Positions 25,856 to 34,247 of a stretch of 64,000 nt of DNA are shown here, in pieces (the stretch's first letter is position 1; the number at the start of each line of letters is the position of its first letter). Source of the stretch: Chloroflexota bacterium. GTDB lineage: Bacteria; Chloroflexota; Anaerolineae; Promineifilales; Promineifilaceae. The DNA is taken from NCBI GenBank assembly GCA_014584575.1, contig JACTMP010000003.1, positions 1-64,000 on the forward strand, written 5' to 3'. The notes beneath the pieces were generated by a model, which saw nothing but the letters and a program-made list of their open reading frames with translations, made no database searches and had not been told where the DNA came from. A program made the position numbers and the translations under genes.

Positions 25856-28800
25856 GCCGGTCACGGCCGTGACCCCCCAAAACCTGGCCTACCTCATCTA
25901 TACCTCCGGCTCCACCGGCCAGCCCAAAGGCGTAGCCATCACCCATGCCAACGCCGTCGCCCTGCTGGCCTGGGCACGGCAGGTGTTCACGGATGAAGAA
26001 CTGGCCGGGGTGCTGGCGGCCACTTCCATCTGTTTTGACCTCTCCGTCTTTGAACTCTTCCTGCCGCTCAGTTGTGGTGGCAGTGTCATCCTGGCGCAGA
26101 ATGCGCTGCACCTGCCGGAGTTGCCGGAGCGTGACAATGTGACGCTGGTGAACACCGTCCCCTCTGTCTTGGGCGAGTTAGTTCATCATCACCGGCTGCC
26201 AACTTCTGTGCAAACAGTCAACCTGGCCGGGGAAGCGTTAACACAATCGCTAACTCAGCAGGCGTATGACCAGAGCGAGGCCACACGAGTTTACAATCTC
26301 TATGGCCCCTCAGAAGATACTACCTACTCCACATTTGCCCTGATGGAAAAGGGCAGTATTCAAAAACCTTTGATCGGCCAGCCCATTGCCAACACCCAGG
26401 CCTACATCCTGGATTCCCAGATGCAGCCCGTTCCCATAGGCGTAGTCGGCGAATTGTACCTGGGCGGCGATGGTGTGTCGCGGGGCTATCTGAACCGGCC
26501 AGGACTCACGGCCGAGAAGTACATACCCGACCCCTTTAGCCCACAGCCGGGCGCACGCTTATACAAAACGGGCGATCTGGCCCGCTATCGCCGCGACGGG
26601 CAAATAGATTTCCTGGGACGGCATGACCACCAGGTAAAGCTTCGCGGCTATCGCATTGAATTGGGTGAAATTGAAGCGGTGATGGCCCAGCATCCGGCGG
26701 TGGCGGAAGCAGTAGTGATGGCGCAGTCAGACGGCCGTTCCGGGAAACAACTGGTTGGTTATATCGTCGCCGCCCCCGAACAGACGCTGCTCATCGGCGA
26801 TCTGCGCCAATACCTGAAGACCCGGTTGCCTGAATATATGGTGCCGTCCCTGTTTGTGGAATTGGAAACCATGCCCCAAACACCCAACGGCAAAGTGGAT
26901 CGGCGCGCCTTGCCGCTGCCGGCAGCCGACCGTTCCCACATCACCATTGCTTACGTCGCCCCCCGCACGCCCACTGAAGAACTCATTGCCGGTATCTGGG
27001 CGGACATACTGGACATCAGCCGGGTAGGCATTGAGGACAACTTCTTCGAGCTAGGCGGGCACTCGCTCATGGCCACCCGCATCGTATCCCGCATTCGCCA
27101 ATCGTTACAGATCAATCTGCCCCTGCGGGCATTGTTTGAAGCGCCTACCGTGGCCGAACTGGCGCAGGCAGTGGAAACGCTTTACCAGGAGCGGCATGAC
27201 ATGGTGGCCCCACCCATTGTGCCTGTCTCCCGCGACCAGGAGATCCCGCTCTCTTTTGCCCAACAGCGCATGTGGTTCCTGGATCAACTAGACCCTAACA
27301 ACCCGGCCTACAATATCCCCGTGGCCATCGGGTTGACGGGGCCGCTGGACATAGAGGCAGTGGAAAAGAGCCTGAATGACATCATCAAACGGCATGAGGC
27401 GCTGCGCACCACTTTTCAAATGGTCAACGGCCGTCCGGTACAAATCATTGCCCCCACCCTGACGCTGGAACTGCCGGTGGTGGACATGCCGCCCCTGCCG
27501 CCGGTGGAATTGGCCGCTTTCCAGACAAAGGCCGCCAGAGCAGAAGCACAACTACCCTTCAATCTGGCCGAAGGGCCGCTTATCCGCGCCAAGCTCATGC
27601 GTGTAGACCCGCAGCAGCACGCCCTCCTGTTAACCTTTCATCACATCATCTTTGACGCCTGGTCAATGGACAAATTCACCGAGGAAATGATCGCCTTCTA
27701 CGAATGGTACGCCCTGGGCAAACCGTTGCAGGTCGCCGAACTGCCCATCCAATATGCCGATTATGCCGTCTGGCAGCGCGCCTGGCTGCAAGACGACGTG
27801 TTGGAAAAACAGTTGGATTATTGGCGCAAACACCTGACAGGCGTACCACCACTGCTCACCCTACCCACCGACCGCCCGCGCCCGCCGGTGCAAACATTCC
27901 CCGGCGCCGTTCACCTCTTCACCTTCGACGTGGAAACGACAGAAGCCATTAAAACACTCGGTCATCAGGAAGGCGTTACCTATTTTATGACGCTGCTGGC
28001 TATCTTCAAGGTGCTGCTGGCGCGTTACGCCGGGCAAACGGACATCGTCGTCGGCTCCCCCATTGCCAACCGGGGCCGGTTAGAATTGGAACCGGTGATC
28101 GGGTTGTTCCTGAATACGTTGATCTTGCGCACCGACTTAGGCGGTAACCCCACCTTCCGCGAGTTGCTGGCGCGGGTGCGCGAAGTGACACTGGGCGCGT
28201 ATGCCCATGAAGATTTGCCCTTTGAAAAGCTGGTAGAAGAGTTACAGCCGGAACGGAATCTGAGTGTACACCCTCTGTTCCAGGTGATGTTTGTGCTGCA
28301 ACATACCGCCGACGCCCTCCTGGGTTCAAAAGCCCAATTATCCAACCTGGGCGTGCATCGTGGTGGTTTAGAAACCGGCACCTCCAAGTTTGACATCACC
28401 CTGTACATGCTGGACAAGTACGACGGGCTGAAAGGACTGGTGGAATACAACACCGACCTGTTCGACGCGGCGACCATCGAGCAGATGGGACGGCACTTCA
28501 GCGCATTGGTCGAGCAGGTCATCACCAACCCGGACACCCAAGCCCAACTGCTCTACGACTGGAACGATAACACCTTGCCTTATGACACCACCGCCACCCT
28601 CGCTTCCCTGGTGGCCGCGCAGGCAGCCCGTACCCCGGAGGCGGTTGCCCTGCGCTACGAGCAGACTGCCTGGAGCTATGCCCAACTAAACAGACAGGCC
28701 AATCAACTGGCCCACCACCTGATCAGTCTCGGCGTTGGCCCCGAATCGCGGGTGGGCATCCTGATGGAACGCCGCCCGGAGATGGTGGTGGCGCTGCTGG

Positions 28801-31118
28801 CCCACGATGCGGACACGGCCGTGCTGCTCACCCACGACGCCCTCCGTTTCCCCCTGGACACCCTGGATGTGGCAAACGTAAAAACCGTCAACATCAGCCA
28901 GGCATGGCCAGAAGAAGCAGAGACAAATGAACCGGTCACGGCCGTGCAGCCTCACAACCTGGCCTACCTCATCTACACCTCCGGCTCCACCGGCCAACCC
29001 AAAGGCGTAGCCATCACCCACACCAATGCCATCGCCCTGCTGGCCTGGGCCAGAGAGGTGTTCAGCGATGAAGAACTGGCCGGCGTGCTGGCGGCCACTT
29101 CCATCTGTTTTGACCTCTCCGTCTTTGAACTCTTCCTGCCGCTCAGTTGTGGCGGCTCTGTCATCCTGGCGCAGAATGCGCTGCAATTGCCGGAGCTGCC
29201 TGACCGTGATTGTGTGACGCTGGTCAACACCGTGCCCTCGGCCATGCGCGAACTGGTGGCGCATAGTCACCTGCCCTCGTCGGTGCAGACGGTCAATCTG
29301 GCCGGAGAACCGCTCACCCGCGCCCTGGCACAGCAGGTGTACACCCAGCCCCAGGTAGCCCGGCTCTACAACCTCTATGGCCCCTCCGAAGATACCACCT
29401 ACTCGACCTGGTTACTGGTAGAAAGTGACGAGAGTGGTGAACCCACGATTGGCCGGCCGATTGCCAACACCCAGGCGTATATTCTGGATGAGCAGATGCA
29501 GCCCGTCCCGTTGGGCGTAGTCGGCGAATTGTACCTGGGCGGCGACGGCGTCTCACGGGGTTATCTGAACCGGCCCGGTTTGACGGCCGAGAAGTACATA
29601 CCCGACCCGTTCAGCCCACAGCCGGGGGCGCGGTTATACAAGACGGGCGACCTGGCCCGTTACGGCCGTGAGGGACAACTGGCGTTCCTGGGGCGGCGCG
29701 ACCATCAGGTAAAGGTGCGGGGTTATCGCATAGAGTTGGGCGAGATTGAAGCAGTGTTGGCGCAGCACCCGGCCATAGCCGAGGTGGTGGTGATGGCCCA
29801 GCCAGAGGAGCAAGGTGGCAAACAACTCGTTGCTTATCTGGTAGCAAATCCGGGACACAATCTGGTCATATCAGAGCTACGTGTTTACATGCAGCAAACA
29901 TTGCCGGATTACATGATACCCGCCCACTTTGTGCCCTTGACGGCGCTGCCACAGACAGCAAACGGCAAGATTGACCGGCGCGCCTTGCCTTTGCCGATGG
30001 CAGATCGCTCACAATTGATCATTCCCTATGTAGCCCCGCGCACCGCCGCTGAAGAGACATTGGCCGCTATCTGGCAAAAAGTCCTGAAAGTGGAAAAGGT
30101 GGGCATTCGGGATCGCTTTTTTGAATTAGGGGGCCATTCATTGCAGGCGGTGGCTCTGATCGCCGAGGTATTTACGGCTTTTGGTCAGATTATTCCCCTG
30201 GTGACTTTGTATGAAAACCCCACTATTGAGCATATGGCGCAGGTGGTGGAACGCTGCCTGGCCGGGGGGGCTACCTGGACACCTTTGCAAGCCACGCAGC
30301 CGCAAGGCGCAAAACCACCCTTCTTTGGCATTCTGCGCTCTGGCATGACCAATATAAATTTCCAATCTCTGGCTGAAGAATTGGGGACCGACCAGCCATT
30401 TTACACTTTGAGCGCACCGGGGCTAGACGGCCGTCACCCACCCTACACCCAGATTCCCGAACTGGCCGCCCATTACATGGCTGCCATGCGCACCGTGCAG
30501 CCAACCGGCCCTTATTACCTGGGCGGCTATTCATTCGGCGGCCTGGTGGCCTATGAAGTGGCCCGGCAACTGCGCGCCCAGGGTGAAGAAATCGCTTTGC
30601 TGGCGATATGGGATATGGTGGCCCCCGTTTATGAGTTATCGCCAGATACGGCTGTTGACGACCTGCCATCACTATTGGAAACGATAGCAACAATAGAAGA
30701 GGTTTTCCAGACTTCACTGGCGCTGACGCCTGAAGAACTGGCCCCGCTTTCAATGGATGAACGGCTGGAACTGTGCTGGCAACGGCTTAAAGCTGTCGAT
30801 GTCTTGCCCCAAAATGCCGATTCGGGACTCATCCGGCATATGACAAACTTTGAGCAGGCGACCCTGCAATCTATGGTATCGTACCCGGCCGAAGCGCAAG
30901 CAACCGATCAGGCAATGGTGATATTCCGGGCAGCGGACACGGCCGTGAACAGCTTCATCAGCAGCCAACCCGCCCTGCACCAGACGCCCGACCTCGGCTG
31001 GAGCCAGTTAGCTTCTGGCCCCATCGCCATCCACACCGTACCCGGCGACCATTTTTCGATGTTAACACCCGTCAATGCCCCGGCATTGGCCGCCCAATTA
31101 CGGGATTACCTCCCCTGA
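25785..31118 (+). CDS. Nonribosomal peptide synthetase, modules 4-5 and thioesterase (A-T-C-A-T-TE)
   Basis: Continuation of the module-4 synthetase after the deletion. Domains: rest of A4 (to about 26920), T4 with Ser in LGGHSLMAT (about 27061), C5 (27240-28540, motif HHIIFDAW), A5 (28560-29990), T5 with Ser in LGGHSLQAV (about 30137), and a thioesterase (about 30300-31110) with GYSFGG nucleophile Ser and GDHF His. The pockets of A4 and A5 both read DLFNNALTYK, the alanine code. A5 lacks the 24 residues between MVVALLA and HDADTAV, including core motif LKAGGAYVPLD, by an in-frame deletion. The thioesterase should release the peptide by hydrolysis or cyclisation. The ABC ATPase gene follows 29 bp later. 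Confidence 0.92.
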   Translation, partial: TLDVAGVPVLNLSQAWPTEAETNEPVTAVTPQNLAYLIYTSGSTGQPKGVAITHANAVALLAWARQVFTDEELAGVLAATSICFDLSVFELFLPLSCGGSVILAQNALHLPELPERDNVTLVNTVPSVLGELVHHHRLPTSVQTVNLAGEALTQSLTQQAYDQSEATRVYNLYGPSEDTTYSTFALMEKGSIQKPLIGQPIANTQAYILDSQMQPVPIGVVGELYLGGDGVSRGYLNRPGLTAEKYIPDPFSPQPGARLYKTGDLARYRRDGQIDFLGRHDHQVKLRGYRIELGEIEAVMAQHPAVAEAVVMAQSDGRSGKQLVGYIVAAPEQTLLIGDLRQYLKTRLPEYMVPSLFVELETMPQTPNGKVDRRALPLPAADRSHITIAYVAPRTPTEELIAGIWADILDISRVGIEDNFFELGGHSLMATRIVSRIRQSLQINLPLRALFEAPTVAELAQAVETLYQERHDMVAPPIVPVSRDQEIPLSFAQQRMWFLDQLDPNNPAYNIPVAIGLTGPLDIEAVEKSLNDIIKRHEALRTTFQMVNGRPVQIIAPTLTLELPVVDMPPLPPVELAAFQTKAARAEAQLPFNLAEGPLIRAKLMRVDPQQHALLLTFHHIIFDAWSMDKFTEEMIAFYEWYALGKPLQVAELPIQYADYAVWQRAWLQDDVLEKQLDYWRKHLTGVPPLLTLPTDRPRPPVQTFPGAVHLFTFDVETTEAIKTLGHQEGVTYFMTLLAIFKVLLARYAGQTDIVVGSPIANRGRLELEPVIGLFLNTLILRTDLGGNPTFRELLARVREVTLGAYAHEDLPFEKLVEELQPERNLSVHPLFQVMFVLQHTADALLGSKAQLSNLGVHRGGLETGTSKFDITLYMLDKYDGLKGLVEYNTDLFDAATIEQMGRHFSALVEQVITNPDTQAQLLYDWNDNTLPYDTTATLASLVAAQAARTPEAVALRYEQTAWSYAQLNRQANQLAHHLISLGVGPESRVGILMERRPEMVVALLAHDADTAVLLTHDALRFPLDTLDVANVKTVNISQAWPEEAETNEPVTAVQPHNLAYLIYTSGSTGQPKGVAITHTNAIALLAWAREVFSDEELAGVLAATSICFDLSVFELFLPLSCGGSVILAQNALQLPELPDRDCVTLVNTVPSAMRELVAHSHLPSSVQTVNLAGEPLTRALAQQVYTQPQVARLYNLYGPSEDTTYSTWLLVESDESGEPTIGRPIANTQAYILDEQMQPVPLGVVGELYLGGDGVSRGYLNRPGLTAEKYIPDPFSPQPGARLYKTGDLARYGREGQLAFLGRRDHQVKVRGYRIELGEIEAVLAQHPAIAEVVVMAQPEEQGGKQLVAYLVANPGHNLVISELRVYMQQTLPDYMIPAHFVPLTALPQTANGKIDRRALPLPMADRSQLIIPYVAPRTAAEETLAAIWQKVLKVEKVGIRDRFFELGGHSLQAVALIAEVFTAFGQIIPLVTLYENPTIEHMAQVVERCLAGGATWTPLQATQPQGAKPPFFGILRSGMTNINFQSLAEELGTDQPFYTLSAPGLDGRHPPYTQIPELAAHYMAAMRTVQPTGPYYLGGYSFGGLVAYEVARQLRAQGEEIALLAIWDMVAPVYELSPDTAVDDLPSLLETIATIEEVFQTSLALTPEELAPLSMDERLELCWQRLKAVDVLPQNADSGLIRHMTNFEQATLQSMVSYPAEAQATDQAMVIFRAADTAVNSFISSQPALHQTPDLGWSQLASGPIAIHTVPGDHFSMLTPVNAPALAAQLRDYLP
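28798..28806 (+). other. 72-bp in-frame deletion junction in A5 domain
   Basis: Relative to the intact A2 copy, DNA equivalent to 19197-19268 is absent here, joining GCTGCTGGCC to CACGATGC. The frame is kept and 24 residues are lost. The left breakpoint is the same base position as in the A4 deletion. The missing core motif is normally conserved in every active adenylation domain. Confidence 0.8.
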
Positions 31119-31147
31119 GAAACCCGTTTTGTATGAGGAGAAAAAAC

Positions 31148-32101
31148 ATGACGATTTGTTTATCTGTCAAAGATGTCCACAAAACCTATGGCAAGTCTGT
31201 CGCCCTGAACAACGTTTCACTCGACCTGCTCAAGGGTGAAATCTTGGGTTTCCTGGGGCCAAACGGCGCCGGCAAGACAACCCTGGTCAAAATTCTGGCG
31301 ACAATCTTGATTAAAGATAGCGGCCGTGTGGAGATATTTGGTTATGACCTGGACAGGCACGAAAACGACATTCGTTATCTGTTCGGTTATGTCGGCCAGG
31401 ATACCGAACGCTCCGCCTATGCCCGGTTAAATGTGGTCGAAAATCTGCAATTTTTTGGAGCCTTGCGTGGCTTGGGCAAACGCAAAATCAAAGAGCAAAT
31501 TGAAAAACTGGCCGCTTACTTTGACTTCCAATCCAATATGGACAAGCAGTTTATGCACTTGTCCGGCGGGCAAAAACAAACGGTCATTGTCATGCGCGCC
31601 CTGCTGCATGATCCGCCTCTGGTTTACCTGGATGAGCCGACAAAAGGGCTGGACCCCGTCGCCGCCAAACGGCTGCGCACCTTCCTGAAACAATACGTCT
31701 ATCAGGAGGGCAAATCACTGCTGCTCACGTCCCACATCATGAGCGAGGTGGAAGAACTGGCCAGCCAGATCGCCCTCATCCATCAGGGCAAAATTGTGGT
31801 CACCGGCACGGCTCAATCTTTGAAAGCGGCCGTTGGCGTCAATGAGTTTGTGGAACTGCAAAAAGAGGGGTTGCCGACGGCCGTACAGGAAAAAATCCTG
31901 CAATTGGAACCTGTTCTCTTTGTCAGTGAACGTGACCCACAGTGGGTTTCCTTTGGCGTTAACGACCTGTTTGACGGCACGGAAGCCATCCTCCAGACAT
32001 TGCGCCAGGAAAATGTGCGGGTGATGATGCGCCACCTGACGGTTTCGTTAGAAGACGCCTTTCTGCATCATGTGGGAACGGCCGCAGAGAAATTTGAGTA
32101 A
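31148..32101 (+). CDS. ABC transporter ATP-binding protein, antibiotic-export type
   Basis: Protein of 317 residues with Walker A GPNGAGKTT, signature LSGGQKQTVIV and Walker B VYLDEPTKGLD, followed by a C-terminal extension of about 100 residues typical of DrrA-like export ATPases. I chose the ATG at 31148 because GAGGAG lies 7 bp upstream; an ATG at 31133 would overlap that site. It should power the ABC-2 permease encoded at 32179 and probably exports the peptide or gives self-resistance. It is transcribed in line with the NRPS genes. Confidence 0.92.
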   Translation: MTICLSVKDVHKTYGKSVALNNVSLDLLKGEILGFLGPNGAGKTTLVKILATILIKDSGRVEIFGYDLDRHENDIRYLFGYVGQDTERSAYARLNVVENLQFFGALRGLGKRKIKEQIEKLAAYFDFQSNMDKQFMHLSGGQKQTVIVMRALLHDPPLVYLDEPTKGLDPVAAKRLRTFLKQYVYQEGKSLLLTSHIMSEVEELASQIALIHQGKIVVTGTAQSLKAAVGVNEFVELQKEGLPTAVQEKILQLEPVLFVSERDPQWVSFGVNDLFDGTEAILQTLRQENVRVMMRHLTVSLEDAFLHHVGTAAEKFE

Positions 32102-32119
32102 TAACGATACAACCTCTCA

Positions 32120-32153
32120 AGACCTGACAGGTTTCTAAAAACCTGCCAGGTCT
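32120..32153. repeat. AGACCTG-type palindromic repeat
   Basis: Arms AGACCTGACAGGTTT and AAACCTGCCAGGTCT pair with a single mismatch around a CTAA loop. It sits in the 77-bp spacer between the ABC ATPase and permease genes. It lacks a T-rich tail, so it is more likely a dispersed palindromic repeat or mRNA-stability hairpin than a terminator. Confidence 0.6.
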
Positions 32154-32178
32154 GCCTGGTGAGTAAAGGAGAAAGATC

Positions 32179-33075
32179 ATGCAAGCAAGTTCTTCAATGG
32201 GTAAATTAATCGAGCAACCGGTCAGTAAACCCGAAACTGTCAGCAGCCTGTCCCGGCCTGTTAGCCCATGGGCGGTTTTGAAGGCCACCACCTGGAAAGA
32301 TTTAAGTGTATCCCGGCGTTACCTGCCAAACCTGGTGGGTATGATTATCCAGATGGCGATCCGTCTGCTATTTTTTCTCTTGCTGGCAAACATCACCACT
32401 TTTGACGGCACGGAAAGTCTGGGCCGACCAATGACCGGGCAGGATTTGTTCATCTTCTTTTTAGGCGCTATGGTGTTGTTTGTCTTTAAGGGCACTGCCC
32501 TTTGGACGCCGATCAATGCCGTCACCCGCGATCTGTACAACGGTACATTGGAATTTCTCTACAGCAACCCCTTTTCCCGCTACGCCTACTTCGCAGGCAC
32601 GGTGTTAAGCGACATCCTGCTGGCCCAAATTGCCTTCTTGCCCATCTTCTTGTTGTTGGTGGTCGTGTCCGGGGTGGCCGTCCCCAACATGGTGATGATT
32701 TTGCTGGTATGCCTGACAGTTTTTGTGGCCTTGTTGGCGATGGGGGTGATGATTGCGCTGCTGGGCATATTATGGCGGCAGGTCACGTCCATCGCTGGCA
32801 TTATCGAACTCTCTTTTGAGATGTTGGCCGGGGCATACATTCCCATTACCGCTTTTCCCCAGGTCATTCAATATTTCGCCTACCTTCTGCCGTTTACCTG
32901 GGCCTATGACCTCATCCGGTACTACAGCTTTGATGGCGACTGGCAAACGCTGTTACCTGTTACCCATGAATGGGCTATCCTGATCATCTTTGCCATTATC
33001 TACACGGCCGTGTCACGCTATCTACTGGGCAAAGTGGAACGCCATGCCAAGAAAAACGGTCTGCATCTGATTTAG
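32179..33075 (+). CDS. ABC-2 type transporter permease
   Basis: Protein of 298 residues with about six hydrophobic helices after a roughly 50-residue cytoplasmic N-terminus. The last helices (YFAYLLPFTWAYDLIRYYSF and later IIFAIIYTAVSRYLLG) and the segment ELSFEMLAGAYIPITAFP are typical of DrrB-like ABC-2 permeases. It partners the ATPase gene just upstream. A clear ribosome-binding site (aaaggagaaagatc) supports the ATG at 32179. The type II thioesterase gene follows after 11 bp. Confidence 0.9.
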   Translation: MQASSSMGKLIEQPVSKPETVSSLSRPVSPWAVLKATTWKDLSVSRRYLPNLVGMIIQMAIRLLFFLLLANITTFDGTESLGRPMTGQDLFIFFLGAMVLFVFKGTALWTPINAVTRDLYNGTLEFLYSNPFSRYAYFAGTVLSDILLAQIAFLPIFLLLVVVSGVAVPNMVMILLVCLTVFVALLAMGVMIALLGILWRQVTSIAGIIELSFEMLAGAYIPITAFPQVIQYFAYLLPFTWAYDLIRYYSFDGDWQTLLPVTHEWAILIIFAIIYTAVSRYLLGKVERHAKKNGLHLI

Positions 33076-33086
33076 AGGAGGCAAAG

Positions 33087-33908
33087 ATGAAGAATCTCTA
33101 CACAAACAAATGGTTTGTTTTTCCCAAACCCAATCCCCAGGCAAAACTGCGGCTGTTTTGTTTGCCATATTCGGGCAGCGGTGCATTTGGCTTCCGCAAT
33201 TGGCCGGAGCATTTACCGCCGCACATTGAGGTTTGCGCCATACAGCTACCGGGGCGAGAAAATCGGCTGCGGGAACGGCCGTTCACCCGCCTCCAGCCCC
33301 TCATCGAAGCCATCATGGAAGAAATCTCGCCCTATCTGGACAAACGCTTTGCCCTGTTCGGCCACAGCCTGGGGGCGCTGATCGCCTTTGAAATGGCCCG
33401 CAAATTGTATCGTTATGATCTGATCCCAGAATGTGTTATTGCTTCTGGCCGGGGCGCACCCCAATGCCCCACCCGTGAAACGCCCATCCATGCCTTGTCC
33501 GATGAACAGTTCATCCAGCGCCTGCGCGAGTTTAATGGCACGCCAGAAGCCGTGCTGCGCAATGAGGAATTGATGTGCCTGCTGCTGCCCGTGCTCAAGG
33601 CAGATTTTGCCATCAACGAGACCTACAGTCATACCGAAGATTTGCTATTACCCTGCCCCATTTCGGCTTATCGCGGCGCGCAAGACCCCAACACCCCGTT
33701 TGACGATGTGGTCGCCTGGCGGGAACAAACCAGCGGCAATTTTACCCTGCGCACCCTGCCCGGCGACCACTTTTTTATCCATCAGGCGGCCGACCTGTTC
33801 TGGCGCATGCTCAATTATGATCTGAGCCAGGCGTTGCCCGCCGAAAATTATAAATCGGTTCCCCAACCGGTTCCCCATAAACTTATTTTGAAGGAGATGC
33901 CCGTATGA
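33087..33908 (+). CDS. Type II thioesterase (NRPS editing)
   Basis: Protein of 273 residues of the GrsT/TycF class. It has the opening [18 protein letters not shown], nucleophile motif [12 protein letters not shown] (Ser about 95), and a C-terminal catalytic His in [10 protein letters not shown]. Free-standing enzymes of this type remove wrong or stalled acyl groups from carrier domains, which fits its place in the NRPS operon. The ATG at 33087 follows a strong ribosome-binding site (agaggaggcaaag). Its stop overlaps the MbtH start as ATGA. Confidence 0.93.
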   Translation: MKNLYTNKWFVFPKPNPQAKLRLFCLPYSGSGAFGFRNWPEHLPPHIEVCAIQLPGRENRLRERPFTRLQPLIEAIMEEISPYLDKRFALFGHSLGALIAFEMARKLYRYDLIPECVIASGRGAPQCPTRETPIHALSDEQFIQRLREFNGTPEAVLRNEELMCLLLPVLKADFAINETYSHTEDLLLPCPISAYRGAQDPNTPFDDVVAWREQTSGNFTLRTLPGDHFFIHQAADLFWRMLNYDLSQALPAENYKSVPQPVPHKLILKEMPV

Positions 33909-34105
33909 CACCCGAAGATATGCTCTACAAGGTCGTGGTTAACCACGAAGAACAATACTCTGCCTGGCCGGCTGACCGCCCCAACCCACTGGGCTGGCGT
34001 GATGAAGGCAAGGAAGGCCCCAAAGAAAAGTGCCTGAAATATATTGAAGAAGTGTGGACAGATATGCGGCCGTTGAGTGTACGCACCCAACTCGCCGCCG
34101 CCTAA
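33905..34105 (+). CDS. MbtH-like NRPS accessory protein
   Basis: Protein of 66 residues with the family pattern [15 protein letters not shown] and [16 protein letters not shown]. MbtH proteins bind adenylation domains and are often needed for their solubility and activity, so it probably serves the five A domains of this cluster. Its start overlaps the stop of the thioesterase gene, and a hairpin 20 bp after its stop seems to close the operon. Confidence 0.95.
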   Translation: MTPEDMLYKVVVNHEEQYSAWPADRPNPLGWRDEGKEGPKEKCLKYIEEVWTDMRPLSVRTQLAAA

Positions 34106-34126
34106 ATAGCAGCCTGCTCAATCGCC

Positions 34127-34161
34127 GCAATGAGGGTCACAGAAAATGTGACCCTCATTGC
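34127..34161 (+). terminator. Terminator-like hairpin after the NRPS operon
   Basis: A perfect 15-bp stem, GCAATGAGGGTCACA with its complement at 34147-34161, encloses a five-base GAAAA loop and is followed by TTTATGG. The tail is only weakly T-rich, but the position after the last cluster gene fits an operon end. Confidence 0.7.
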
Positions 34162-34247
34162 TTTATGGCAAAAAAGCGACAAACGCCTATCGTCTGCAAG
34201 CAAATGCCTATAGCTTTATGCCGCTCAGGTCGGCTAGATTAAATCCC

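Noticed and set aside
31133..31150. Start of the ABC ATPase at the ATG at 31133
   Set aside because: That ATG overlaps the GAGGAG ribosome-binding site, which serves the ATG at 31148.
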